DNA of 64,000 nt, taken from contig NW_019774291.1 in the NCBI RefSeq assembly GCF_001039355.2, positions 960,877-1,024,876 of the forward strand, given 5' to 3'. The notes under the pieces are model-generated. The model worked only from the letters and a program-made list of their open reading frames with translations. It was not told where the DNA came from and did not search any database. The position numbers and the translations under genes were made by a program. Position 1 is the first letter of the stretch. The number at the start of each line of letters is the position of its first letter. Shown piece by piece: positions 17,501 through 44,538 of the stretch. The DNA is from Lingula anatina. Lineage: Eukaryota; Brachiopoda; Lingulata; Lingulida; Lingulidae.

Positions 17501-17920
17501 TTGTAGGAAATTATAGGTGGTAATTTGGGACAGCCTGTACCCCCAATCCTTGGAATAGCCCTGATAATGGCAAAAAGGCGCTCCTTATGAAAAACATCAT
17601 GACTGAATATTTTTACAGAAGATGTTGTGTTTTTGTTTTTTCATGTATTAAGGTGAAGTTTGCCCCATAGGTGCCAAAATTTTTTGTTTTATTTCAAATT
17701 TGCTGTGTGACTTTGTTTGATAGTAAGGCAAGTACCTTTTGGAAATGGGCATGACTGGCTTTATTTTTACAGAAGCTATTTATTACATTTGGTTACAGTT
17801 TTTTTTTTCTTTTGCTTTCTAGCTTTTTTCATTTTCTGTTTTTCAGGTATGCTTCTAGCGCTGGAAAGAGACTTTGATAATGTGCTTAAAGATATGAGAG
17901 CAGTTGTGGATATTTCATAG
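11587..17920 (+). CDS. LAMTOR3: Ragulator complex protein LAMTOR3 (MAPK scaffold MP1)
   Basis: Six coding exons: 11587-11595 (only 9 nt, M-V-E), 14856-14890, 15064-15122, 16079-16212, 16833-16896 and 17847-17920. They close exactly to 124 residues, the same length as human LAMTOR3. The fold is a roadblock/LC7 domain. Recognisable blocks are GLYAIIITDRDGVPVFK, ENAPELALRP, SKLGLSKNKS, VVHLNKLPLIVTMVAS and NTGMLLALERDF. LAMTOR3 pairs with LAMTOR2 on lysosomes, where Ragulator anchors Rag GTPases and mTORC1 and scaffolds MEK1-ERK. The 9-nt exon is supported by an AAACCATGG context, a GAG/GTAGGT donor, correct phase and the right N-terminal length (19 residues before YAII, as in human). The exon 3 donor (GTTTTA) is weak. 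Intron 1 holds an antisense LINE. Exon 6 is repeated at 20181-20254 and decayed at 23435-23510. Confidence 0.93.
11981..14290 (-). mobile_element. 5'-truncated non-LTR retrotransposon (CR1/jockey-like LINE)
   Basis: The element lies antisense in LAMTOR3 intron 1. From 14286 downward the reading frame covers the pre-RT linker and the reverse transcriptase. Visible RT motifs are KKSTGHDNISPK, HKKKNTFDKENYRPVS, MDLSKAFDSIRH (motif A), GVPQGSIIGPLLFNIFINDI and YTDD (catalytic motif C, Asp-Asp intact). The C-terminal domain has LEKIQEKGLRFVYDN, GPKTWNDLSNDLKQS and a CRCSLC Cys motif. Frame shifts near 14065, near 13545 (a T7 run) and at about 12880 break it into pieces at 14065-14286, 13515-14060, 12880-13501 and 12256-12880. 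No endonuclease domain remains, so it is 5'-truncated, as is usual for LINEs. The 3' tail is a short (TTGTA)n repeat at 11981-11995. It is dead but only lightly damaged, so fairly young. Confidence 0.88.
12782..13501 (-). pseudogene. Reverse transcriptase core of the LINE
   Basis: A 239-codon open stretch contains RT palm motifs A (LMDLSKAFD) and C (YTDD), with GVPQGS (motif B) between them. Both catalytic Asp pairs are retained. The frame is lost upstream at about 13545 and downstream at about 12880, where a different frame continues with matching LINE sequence. It cannot encode a full polymerase as assembled. Confidence 0.85.
14291..14855. other. Rest of LAMTOR3 intron 1, nothing recognised
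   Basis: AT-rich intron sequence between the LINE's 5' break and LAMTOR3 exon 2. No repeat ends, ORFs or RNA genes are apparent. Confidence 0.6.
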
Positions 17921-18597
17921 AGAAAGTTGAAAAAGTTTTAATAAGATTGCCGAAGTAAGTTTAGTAAGAGCTGTAATTTATATACATTATGGAATGGAAT
18001 GAATGGCTAACAAAATTAAATACTTCACATGGTGATGAATCTTTTTGGCAATCTAGGGAATATAGAACTGTGACATAAAATACATTTCTCCTCTTGCCGT
18101 ACCAAATGGCTCGCACAGGAAATGGACACCTGTGTAACCTCACATTCAGATAATTATATGATTGCTTGGTGAGAATTTGACTGGAAAAATCGACAAACTT
18201 TCTTAAATATTTATAAACTATACTATTCCAAGGAATTTGTAGTACATATATTATTAGGTATCATTGGGTTATACATGTACGAACAAATATGTTAACACAT
18301 AGGAATAAATTGGTTAGTTATGTGCATGTAGTGTTTTTCTTGAAAAATAATTACAGTGAAGTGATCAGAGGTCATCTTGGTACTTGACAAAATTTCCATA
18401 TTTTCTTAGTATTGGAGGGTGGGAAACTTCAAATGAAAGAAAATTTTATATTTTGACAAATACTGCAAGAAGTTTAAATGAAAAAACTTCTTTAAAACAA
18501 GAACACAAATTGAAAATAATTACAGTGAAGTGATCAGAGGTCATCTTAGTACTTAGCAAAATTTCTTTATTTTGACTAATGCTGTGAATGCAGAGTT

Positions 18598-18766
18598 CAG
18601 GGGCGGATTTAGGCCGTCTTCTGAGTCTTCTGGAAGACGGTCAGATTTTCAAGTTTACATTGGAGGGTATCTAATTTTTTCTGTCGGAAGACGGTCAAAA
18701 AATGGAGGATGGATCATCAAATATTATATGGAAGACTGTCAGAAAATATCTCTGGATCCGCCCCTG
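18598..18766. mobile_element. 169-bp MITE, inverted ends CAGGGGCGGATTTAG, 5-bp target duplication
   Basis: The left end CAGGGGCGGATTTAG is the inverse of the right end CTGGATCCGCCCCTG apart from two positions. GAGTT flanks both sides (18593-18597, 18767-18771). The duplicate block copy B has the uninterrupted site GCAGAGTTGTTACC near 20915, which proves insertion and fixes the 5-bp duplication. Inside are three spaced copies of a GGAAGAC(G/T)GTCA motif. The ends resemble hAT-type CAGGGGCG termini; hAT usually makes 8 bp, but a 5-bp branch is known. Confidence 0.88.
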
Positions 18767-19315
18767 GAGTTGTTACCCAAGATTCCATAGAAGAATCATG
18801 CAGTGAAACCCAGCAAGAAACATGTACCACCAGTGCCATGGCACACATTATCATTCTTGCACAGAGACATTACACTATAATTATCCAAGCATATTAAAGA
18901 CGATTTCATTCCACAGGCTAAACAAGGGGAAAGGATAACCAACATAAATCCGATGAAAGGACAGGCTTATATGTATTTGTTATAAAACTGAAGACAGTAA
19001 CAGTTATTTCGAGAACAACAATATAAATTGCCTGTTGGAGAATTAAAACTTTATCTGTTAATGTATATTTGTTACACTCCCAGTTGCATACAATACAAGT
19101 GCATAGATTAATTCTTTAATACGTTAATCTTAAATTCTTTCTTAAAGAATATATCTGAGACAGGCACGTCTTGGCCTCTGTTGAAACTCGAATGTTTGAT
19201 TGACAGTTTTACGGACGCTCTTGTTTTTAGTTGTGTATTAAATGTTGATCCATTTTATTCAGTATTGTGATTTCTTGACTTGTTCGACCCTTGAGTTTTA
19301 TCACTAATAGAGGGG

Positions 19316-19377
19316 TGTAACACTGAGTGAGAATTTTTGTCGCAACACAGGTCATTTCCACAACAGTACCGGTCTCC
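19316..19377 (-). pseudogene. Cys-exon relic of a Shisa-like paralogue (copy A)
   Basis: Matches exon 3 of the gene at 9143-11322: GGAGACCGGTACTGTTGTGG, then TGT and TGC pairs. It is the same sequence as 21404-21528 in copy B. The two upstream exons expected above 19526 are missing because the block stops at the N. Confidence 0.75.
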
Positions 19378-19526
19378 ATCTTGAAGAAAAAAAAATCAGT
19401 ACAGATCAAATTCATTCTTGTGCACAACTCAACCAAGTTAGTAAGAAAAGAAATCAGCGTTTGCTCTCTTTCACTCTCTCTTTCTCTCTCTCTCTGTCTC
19501 TCTCTTTCTCACACACACACACACAC

Positions 19527-19527
19527 N
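19527..19527. other. Single N at duplicate junction 1
   Basis: An unresolved base at the end of a (CA)n microsatellite, exactly where copy A ends and copy B begins. Confidence 0.99.
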
Positions 19528-21677
19528 TGTTGTTTATGAGAGAAAACTACTTCCCTTCTGATTAATCGCTGTGTCTGTGTTATGGCTGTTCCCTGTGCCA
19601 TGACTGTCCAAAACATCAGTCCCTATAACTGCAAAACTGTATTTTTGTTTTATTTTAAATTTACTGTTAAATGGCGTTGTATAATGGCCAAGGGTTTTCC
19701 CAGCAAACCATCCAGCCATCTTTTGGACGGCTGCCAGCATCACCAGATGATCTATGTTTTCAAAGATGGCTGGACGACTTATGGATTTTTTTGAAGTATG
19801 ATGGCTTTAGTCATACTTGGACTCCCTGAATTTTGTAGGAAATTATAGGTGGTTATTTGGGACAGCCTGTACCCCCCAATACTGGGAAAAGCCCTGATAA
19901 TGGCAAAAAGGGGCTCATTACGAAAAACAGCATGATTGAGTTATTTTTACAGAAGATGTTGTGTTTTTGTTTTTTCATGTATTAAGGTGAAGTTTGCCCC
20001 ATAAGTGCCAAAAATATTTTTGTTTTATTTTAAATTTGCTGTGTGACCTTGTTTGATAGTAAGGCAAGTACCTTTTGGAAATTGGCATGACTGGATTTAT
20101 TTTTACAGAAGCTATTTATTAATTTTGGTTGCAGTTTTTTTTCTTTTGCTTTCTAGCTTTTTTCATTTTCTGTTTTTCAGGTATGCTTCTAGCACTGGAA
20201 AGAGACTTTGATAATGTGCTCAAAGATATGAGAGCAGTTGTGGATATTTCATAGAGAAAGTTGAAAAAGTTTTAATAAGATTGCCAAAGTAAGTTTAGTA
20301 AGAGCTGTAATTTATATACATTATGGAATGGAATGAATGGCTAACAAAATTAAATACTTCACATGGTGATGAATCTTTTTGGCAATCTAGGGAATATAGA
20401 ACTGTGACATAAAATACATTTCTCCTCTTGCCGTACCAAATGGCTCGCACAGGAAATGGACACCTGTGTAACCTCACATTCAGATAATTATATGATTGCT
20501 TGGTGAGAATTTGACTGGAAAAATCGACAAACTTTCTTAAATATTTATAAACTATACTTTTCCAAGGAATTTGTAGTACATATATTATTAGGTATCATTG
20601 GGTTATACGTGTACGAACAAATATGTTAACACATAGGAATAAATTGGTTAGTTATGTGCATGTAGTGTTTTCTTGAAAAATAATTACAGTGAAGTGATCA
20701 GAGGTCATCTTGGTACTTGGCAAAATTTCCATATTTTCTTTGTATTGGAGGGTGGGAAACTTCAAATGAAAGAAAATTTTATATTTTGACAAATACTGCA
20801 AGAAGTTTAAATGAAAAAACTTCTTTAAAACAAAAACATGAATTAAAGTGAAGTGATCAGAGGTGATCTTGGTACTTAGCAAAATTTCTTTATTTTGACT
20901 AATGCTGTGAATGCAGAGTTGTTACCCAAGATTCCATAGAAGAATCATGCAGTGAAACCCAGCAAGAAACATGTACCACCAGTGCCATGGCACACATTAT
21001 CATTCTTGCACAGAGACATTAGACTATAATTATCCAAGCAAATTAAAGACGATTTCATTCCACAGGCTAAACAAGGGGAAAGGATAACCAACATAAATCC
21101 GATGAAAGGACAGGATTATATGTATTTGTTATAAAACTGAAGACAGTAACAGTTATTTCGAGAACAACAATATAAATTGCCTGTTGGAGAATTAAAACTT
21201 TATCTGTTAATGTATATTTGTTACACTCCCAGTTGCATACAATACAAGTACATAGATTAATTCTTTAATATGTTAATCTTTAATTCTTTCTTAAAGAATA
21301 TATCTGAGACAGGCACGTCTTGGCCTCTGTTGAAACTCGAATGTTTGATTGACAGTTTTACGGACGCTCTTGTTTTTAGTTGTGTATTAAATGTTGATCC
21401 ATTTTATTCAGTATTGTGATTTCTTGACTTGTTCGACCTTTGAGTTTTATCACTAATAGAGGGGTGTAACACTGAGTGAGAATTTTTGTCGCAACACAGG
21501 TCATTTCCACAACAGTACCGGTCTCCATCTTGAAGAAAAAAAAAATCAGTACAGATCAAATTCATTCTTGTGCACAACTCAACCAATATAGTAAGAAAAG
21601 AAATCAGCGTTTGCTCTCTTTCACTCTCTCTTTCTCTCTCTCTCTGTGTCTCTTTCTCACACACACACACACACACA
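19528..21677. repeat. Direct duplicate block 1, copy B
   Basis: Second copy of 17191-19526, lacking the 169-bp MITE. It includes a second LAMTOR3 exon 6 at 20181-20254. Beyond the (CA)n at 21660-21678 the sequence runs into the other exons of the Shisa-like relic, so copy B is the one joined to unique flanking DNA on the right. Confidence 0.9.
20181..20254 (+). pseudogene. Duplicate LAMTOR3 last exon
   Basis: 74 nt with intact acceptor and TAG stop, encoding the same 24 residues as 17847-17920. The two visible differences (GCG/GCA, CTT/CTC) are silent. No other LAMTOR3 exons accompany it. It is either an allelic copy placed in tandem or a real 3' duplication that could serve as an alternative last exon with the same protein. 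Confidence 0.85.
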
Positions 21678-22542
21678 CAAAGCTGTTTAGAATCTTTGTT
21701 TAAAAAAAATATCAGTTTTTCATTGAAATGTTTACAAATATAAGTAAATACTTTCAAATATTAACTTACAGCAAACAGTTCCACCGTCACATATTTCATA
21801 CATGTAGACCTAGTAGAAAGAAGAGCAAAATTTATAAAAATAGAATAAGCAGTTTTCAATTAAATTAAATTAAAAAAAAAAACACTAATTTCTGAAAAGA
21901 GCATATGTGCAAAAATGGTTCTTAAGAAGATATCTTTTAAAATGTGTAGGTGAATCTACGTTACAGAAAGTATACAATTCCAATCACGTATTACAATATT
22001 AAAAAGAATGTGAAGAAAAAAACTTAACCATTGAAAATATTTAGCTTTGTGATTTAAACTGAATTTTTAAGAAGAATTTTCTCATTTGAAAACAAAGCTC
22101 ACAACTAAATACAGTGATGGTGTGTACCTAGAACCATGCAATAAGTGCAGAAATAAAGTATTAAAATTAGCGAAAGCTTATAAAATGGGGAACAACTGAC
22201 AGTAGATCCGTCAGTATAGGTACTCGTAGGGCAAAACTCGGGCCACCGTGCAAAAGAACTTTTAAGTTCTTAAAAGTGATTTATTTAGTTGAAATAACAC
22301 AATATGTGAGTCAGAGACTTGTAATTCTTAAAAATTATAAAGAAAAAACTGCAACTGTTGGATTTGTCAATATTAGAGGGAGATGATACTTGTAATTAAA
22401 GTAAAATTCGTCTGGAGGCCTTGTGGTCTACATGATTATCAACTTAAATATGCATTTCAACAAATCCATAGAAATCAAGCAAGATACTTACATGCGCCAA
22501 GCCTAAAAAATAAACCAGGAGGAAAAGAGATACGCATTTCAT
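21404..22542 (-). CDS. Shisa-like six-Cys paralogue lacking a membrane exon (shortened gene or relic)
   Basis: Exons 22492-22542 (signal peptide MKCVSLFLLVYFLGLAH), 21770-21809 and 21404-21528 have GT/AG borders and preserved phases. They would encode about 71 residues. All six cysteines of the module are kept (ICDGGTVCYGDRYCCGNDLCC). The donor that in the intact gene leads to the membrane exon is destroyed, so the frame reads on into a hydrophilic tail ending NHNTE. No TM/PPxY exon is found further on. The upstream in-frame ATG equivalent is GTG, and translation could start at the internal Met. It is either a decaying pseudogene or a new secreted Cys-rich peptide. I lean to pseudogene, but the intact phases are notable. 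Confidence 0.5.
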
Positions 22543-22699
22543 TATGGATGCCTTTTGTGCCACGTGTACCAGTACCAATAGATCTCAGAATTGACACATG
22601 ATCCGGGAGCAATCCTTTATTTTGATAATACTTGTTTAGTTTTTTAAATAAAGTTTAGATGATTTTACTTGTTTAGATTTTTAGGTTAAGAACTGAGTA

Positions 22700-23195
22700 G
22701 CATTGTTTGATTAAGAACGGCCCTTTGTGAAACTCAGCTCGATCAGTCTTATTTTACCAAGTGTTCAGTTCACAAATATTATCCCCAGACTTTTTAATTA
22801 ATTTAATGGAGTCGTTTGCTTGTGCACGCGACTCGTTTTATTGCCTTAGTGTGCAATTTTAGTAATTAAACTTTGTATGCACCACGCAATAGTGCAACAT
22901 TGAATCCACCTGAGATAAGAAATTGGGATATAAGACGTACAGAAGTAATAATTGGGAGAACAGAGATTGAGAGAGACCGCTTGGGAGAGCTAAGAAGACG
23001 GTCGCGAGTCATGGGAGATGGTCCAGGAGTTTGAGACTTCACGTAGATCATGTAGTTAGCGACCGTCGACAAATAAAACAATTAAATTGGTCATTACTTT
23101 TGGGCGACTTTATGTATGTCTGACCATGGAAGTATCCAGACTATATACTTCCATTGTCTGTCGAAAAAGATTCATGTCAAAAGGTTGTTTGTTTT
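22700..23195. other. Intergenic region, no gene seen
   Basis: No coding signal. A GC-richer patch at 22960-23065 (GAGAGACCGC ... GACCGTCGAC) resembles an old retroelement leader, but no terminal repeats can be paired. Confidence 0.4.
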
Positions 23196-24140
23196 TGCAT
23201 TTATTTAGGCGACGAAGTGCAAAAACATATTTTTGTTTTATTTCAAATTTGCTGAGTTACTTTGCAACCGAATTAGTGTGGTGATAAAACAGGCACCTTT
23301 TGAAAAAAATTTTCCAGACTTTTTTTTTGTATTAAATTTTGCATTACTTTTTTTGCTGTTTGATGTCCACATGTGGTCCTATATGTTTGCCAGCTTTGGT
23401 GTCAATTTATTTTTTTATTTTCTATTTTTTTAAATATGCTTCTGGCTCATATGGAAAGAGACTTTTTCAATGTGCCCAAAGATATGAGAGCAGTTGTTGT
23501 TAATAGATATCGATATCAGAGAGGAAGTTGAACATACTCCAGTACTTTTTATGATACCAAAGTACCAAATGGAGATATGGAGGAGTTCATGAAGAGCTCC
23601 AATTTATATACATTATGGGATGGAATGAATGGCTTACTGAATTAAATACTCAACATGAATCTTTTTCAGCAATCAAAGGCATGTAGAACTGAAAAATAAA
23701 AATATGTCTGCAGTGCACCAAATGGCTGGCACGGTTCTTGAGAGGGCAATGGACGGCTTCCAACCCCGCAATCAAATATGTGATTGCTTTGGGAGAGAGT
23801 GCTTGCCAACAGGAGGGATGAACATTATTCTAAGAATTGCACTGTAATGCATTGCTTTATGGTTTTAAAGAGAAAAATTGATCAACATGTTCTTAAATAT
23901 TTAGAAACAATATATTTTCAAGAAATTGGCAGTTGTTGTGTCTTACTTTATTAGTTACCAAAGGGCAATGCAAATGCACTCAAGAATAAATTGAAAATTG
24001 GTTGCTGTGTTTGTAAATTTTAAAGTTCGCAAAAGTTAAGTAACCAGACGTCATTTCAGGACGTGTTAACATTTCCACATTTCCAATTGTATATTACAGA
24101 ACAGGGGAAAATAGTCAAGTACCAAACGAGAATTATTCTA
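23196..24140 (+). pseudogene. Older decayed copy of the LAMTOR3 3' end
   Basis: Homologous in order to 17640-18500: GTGCAAAAACATATTTTTGT, then a broken last exon at about 23435-23510 (ATGCTTCTGGC..ATGGAAAGAGAC, AAAGATATGAGAGCAGTTGT) with indels and a lost stop. The 3' UTR-like text GGGATGGAATGAATGGCTTAC follows. It is far more diverged than blocks A and B, so it reflects a real, older duplication. Confidence 0.75.
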
Positions 24141-25093
24141 TTTTCTGACAAATACTAAGTAAAGTTTAAGCGAAAAAAAATGTAATGTGTGCGGATATGT
24201 AGTAGGCCTACTTTATCAAAAGGGCGTTAACATGAATTGAAAAAGACGGATAAACACATCACGAGCAATTTGTCTCCCAGATGTTAGTTAGGTATTCTAA
24301 AGTTAAAGATGAGTTCCATTATCCCACATGTATGTTGGAGAACCCTTTTTAGGTTTTTTTAAAACATCTTTATTCTCAAGAGGGTTAAATATTGATACAG
24401 TATAAATAAAGGTGGCAATTCGCCTAGGCATTATATGCTCACCTTTTTAGGTGTAACACCACCGCCTCTCTACTGAAACATTTATGTCACACGGAGACTA
24501 TTAGGATATTTCGTTAATTCTCTCTCCAACGCAATGTAATGACTAAGTAGACGCCGAAAGAAAAAAAGACGTTCATTCATCATGATGCCACATAAGGTGA
24601 TGTGTAGGTCAGGATGGCCAACTGAATGTGGGGCTTTTGAGTTACGTCTGCCCCTTAAAACGAATTTTTTGCCGTTTGAAAGTGATTCGAAAACGCTCCC
24701 AATCTTATTCATTCACTATCTGTTGAACTTCTTTTGTTTTTGTTATTTATTGAAGATAACTGAAGTCACACGAAAGGCGTATCAAACAATAATTACTGTA
24801 ATCTCTGTGATCTGAAAAGGTCAAAAAGAGTAGCTGAGATAGCAGGAAAGGAGTACGGTTCCTAGTTACACGAAATCTCGAAGGACGTTACGTGTGTCGG
24901 GAATAGAAAGATAAGTGAAATCGTTGTATGTTCGTTTTGAAAAGTTTCCAAACATAGCGACTGCTTACGATAATTAATCAATCACGAAGCCGTTTATCTC
25001 CAAATTGTGACAAAGGCGCGGCAGATAGCAAGGAAAACTGCGTTTAAACATCGACATACAAGTCTGCGTCCCCATAACACGCCAGCTGCTACC
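24141..25093. other. Intergenic, presumed promoter side of the furin-like gene
   Basis: AT-rich with no recognisable gene. The last 100 bp before 25094 are GC-richer and probably contain the 5' UTR. Confidence 0.4.
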
Positions 25094-27023
25094 ATGAAGT
25101 TGGTTCTACTGTTCGTAGCGGTTGCTGCTCTGGTTTTTGCCGAGGCGGCAGATTTCTATGGGTGTAAGTATTACCACAACATTATGGATCGTAAATTTTG
25201 ATTATATGTTTAATAATGAACTAAGTTTTATCAGTTTTATCAAAGTTTGTATCTTGACAAATAGATTAAGCTAGTGGAAAGAAGCCACATCCTGTTAACT
25301 GTGAAGCAATATAGAGCAGAAAATTAGAGGACTGTCAAAATTTATTTCATAAATACTTCCCTACTGCTTTCTAGCATGCGAATAAACATGGTCCGTCAAT
25401 TTCGAAAAACGAACACGAGACGCATATATGGTTTAGAACTCTTGTACTGGTGAAAGGAGTCCTTGTTGATAAAAAACGTTCAGCACATCCAAATCTATAT
25501 GTTAGATTTTTAACGAATAAGGGGGTTGCTTTTGTAATCGAAATTTTAACTTGATCAGATCATATTTATGCATTTTAACTGACTTTGTTGTAAAAATAAC
25601 GGAATAATGTGGAATTATGCAATCGTCTCAACGACAATTAGTTTCGATAGGGTGGTCCGATATCCAAACTGGAATTATAAATTATAATTATAATTAACAT
25701 TACCATTAAAACCATGGAATAGTTCAGTGGTGGGCCTGTGCATTGAAATGGAGATTGACAAACTCCAAGACTCCCGTGGACGGCTGTGGAAGATTTTGTG
25801 AAACGCATCTTTGTTTCGCTCAAGCTAACATTTCATTTCATTCACCGTTTTAGCGTGCCCGGAGAACTGCTTACAGCGGTTTTGTCACTTTGAGAGGGGC
25901 TGCACTCGTTGCAAACCTGGATACATTTTGTTCAGAGACTATGAGACGGAGGACAAACTGCTGGAAAGGTAAGATTTTTCTTGAGCTATTTTGAAACATT
26001 ATTGGCTCTTCAATAGCTTTTAATTCTTACTGCCTACTCTGCAAGTATTGGAATTTTTGCATATTTTTTTTTCTGGAACGGAACATAAAATTACCAGATC
26101 TAAAAATAATTCTTTAAGTAGCAAAATATAGTCCTTTAATGTGCGAAAACATATTGCACAAAATTATCGATAGTTCGCGTAATTTTAAGATTAGAAAAGC
26201 AAGCGATTGTTCAAACAACTAGATTTAAAGGCACGCATTGGACGTTTTCTGTGTTTTTAAAAGGAGTGACAAAGTTTGCAAGAGATAGAGCAAAATACTC
26301 ACACATGCCTGACGATGGAAATCTCTTATTATTTGGGAGCGTCTGAATTCGCAGAGTATGAAATAAGGATACAGTCACGCCACCGTGCGGCAACGCTAAC
26401 TTGCAAACTAAAAACAAACGAGAGATTCGCCATTCCTGCTCCTTATGTGACTTGTTTCCTTATTTAAGAGAGGGTATATGTGACTGAGTCAATGTTCAAA
26501 AGGACTTTCAGTCGTGGAATGACTACATGTACCTTCCTGCCCAGTGCGTGCATTAGGTTACATACAAAGTGAAACGGCACACAATCCAGATAACTGTTCT
26601 AAATCGGCTTAAACCGAGTAAATGTGATATTAAAGTTATATTTAGGGAATACTTTTTTTAGAATTGAACGCGATTATCGATGGTTGTTTAGTATGCTATG
26701 AATTTGTCGAATACGATGAAAATTTTGTGCATTTTCGCTCCGTAGTACCTTTTGTTGTCCCTAAAAGTTCCTTAGAAATGCAGGCATTACTTTCAATATA
26801 CCAATGCTTATATACAACCGATATTGAGTCCATTTTTACTTTTCATTCAGTTATTCATTTTTAAACCATCTTTTACTGGAATATCATTAAGTTTTTATTT
26901 GTCCAATTCAGTTATGGTACCTGTGTGCAGAAATGCCCAGCGGATTACTACACCCTCGATAGAAAGAAGTGCATTCGGAGAGAGGAGATAAAAACTTCAC
27001 CGCCTCCCAAAGAAGAAAACTAA
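25094..27023 (+). CDS. Small secreted furin-like cysteine-rich protein
   Basis: Exons 25094-25163, 25854-25968 and 26912-27023 close in frame to 98 residues. A clear signal peptide (MKLVLLFVAVAALVFAEA, about 1-18) is followed by one compact Cys module: SCPENCLQRFCHFERGCTRC, KPGYILF, then TCVQKCPADYYTLDRKKCI. Spacing of C..C.PGY and C...CP..YY matches furin-like repeats, as in R-spondins, PCSK5/6 and insulin/EGF receptor Cys-rich regions. The tail is charged and proline-bearing (TSPPPKEEN) with no membrane anchor. A lone furin-like module on a secreted peptide is unusual. It could be a ligand modulator, a shell or mucus protein, or a defence peptide; the sequence does not say which. AATAAA at 27361 is a candidate poly(A) signal. 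Confidence 0.85.
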
Positions 27024-27776
27024 TTCCTACGTAATGCAATCGACACAAAGAAAATGGACACAATACACACACCATTTGTCAAACCATTGCGAGTTAAGGA
27101 CTTGTAACTTTTGACTTTCATAGCTGTGATTTCTCGATTTAAACTCTACTGCAAACGGGAGAGACCTTCTTTTTGGAAAGGACACGAATTACGACAGAAC
27201 CAACATGTTACTTCATTTGTTAAATATTAGTTGCAGCTCTCAATACAAACTATTTGAAGAAACCTTTTCTTGAAAATGAATAACGTTAGACCGTCTCCTT
27301 TACGTCAGGCATTCAGTTTAACAAGAACGTTATGCAGTACTTTTGTTAATTAAAAAATCAAATAAATTATTTCATTGTGGGCAAAAGGCGACCGCCATTT
27401 CAGAGTACAGATTATGATAATTTTCATACGGTTAAGAAGAATACATTGATCCCTTCCAATTTGTCTCAATTTATCCCGTTTTATGGTATGTTGTGCTAAA
27501 AAACTAATATCTAGCAAAGATAGCTACTAATGATGTGCAACAAATATTTGGGAAATAAAATTTTGTTAAAATCAACTACTTAAGTAAATTTCATCGCTCT
27601 AGAGCCCCAGCTCTAGATATAACTCAAATTGTTTTATCTTTATTTTATACTGAACAGCTTCTTTCTGTTCAGAGCTCAACTTGGAATCAATAGCCTATTC
27701 AACTGAATAAAGTTGTATTGTTAACACTGAAACAAATGGAATTCAGACAGAAACTGTAGAAAACATCCACAAAAAA
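27024..27776. other. 3' UTR of the furin-like gene and convergent intergenic region
   Basis: Convergent 3' ends of the furin-like gene (+) and PITRM1 (-). AATAAA at 27361-27366 (+) and reverse-strand AATAAA at 27777-27782 mark the likely ends. Nothing else is recognised. Confidence 0.5.
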
Positions 27777-27782
27777 TTTATT
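27777..27782 (-). terminator. Probable poly(A) signal of PITRM1
   Basis: TTTATT on the plus strand, i.e. AATAAA on the coding strand, 313 bp past the PITRM1 stop. Confidence 0.5.
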
Positions 27783-28094
27783 GCATTACTTTACCCAATG
27801 GGTATACACAAAACATCTATTTCACAAATCAATATTTATAGAGTATGATTTTCATTACTCTCTGCACCACTATGATCAGCTCTTAATCTTTTTCTTATTT
27901 ACAATGACAATTGTGTGTATTTCAGCATTTGAAGTTGTCGAAATATTAGAGGTATGGAAATGGAGGTTCTGAGAGAGTGCTACTATAAAGCACCTACTGA
28001 ACACATTAGAATACATAGGTCACTGTTGAATGTGAAAATGTCAACTGGCTTCTTTTAAACTGTTCGGTATATTAGGGAAACCACATCAGAACCT

Positions 28095-44538
<16,444 letters not shown>

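Larger units (their letters stand above)
17191..19526. repeat. Direct duplicate block 1, copy A
   Basis: Starts at TTGTTGTTTATGAG and ends in a (CA)n run at the single N (19527). It contains LAMTOR3 exon 6, its 3' UTR (AATAAA at 18304) and the Cys exon of a Shisa-like relic near 19315-19377. It is near-identical to 19528-21677 apart from scattered substitutions, small indels and the 169-bp insertion at 18598-18766. Confidence 0.9.

Noticed and set aside
22800-23090. Possible solo LTR or retroelement leader
   Set aside because: The GC-rich purine patch followed by AATAAAACAATTAAATTGG looks leader-like, but no terminal repeats, target duplication or coding remnants could be paired.
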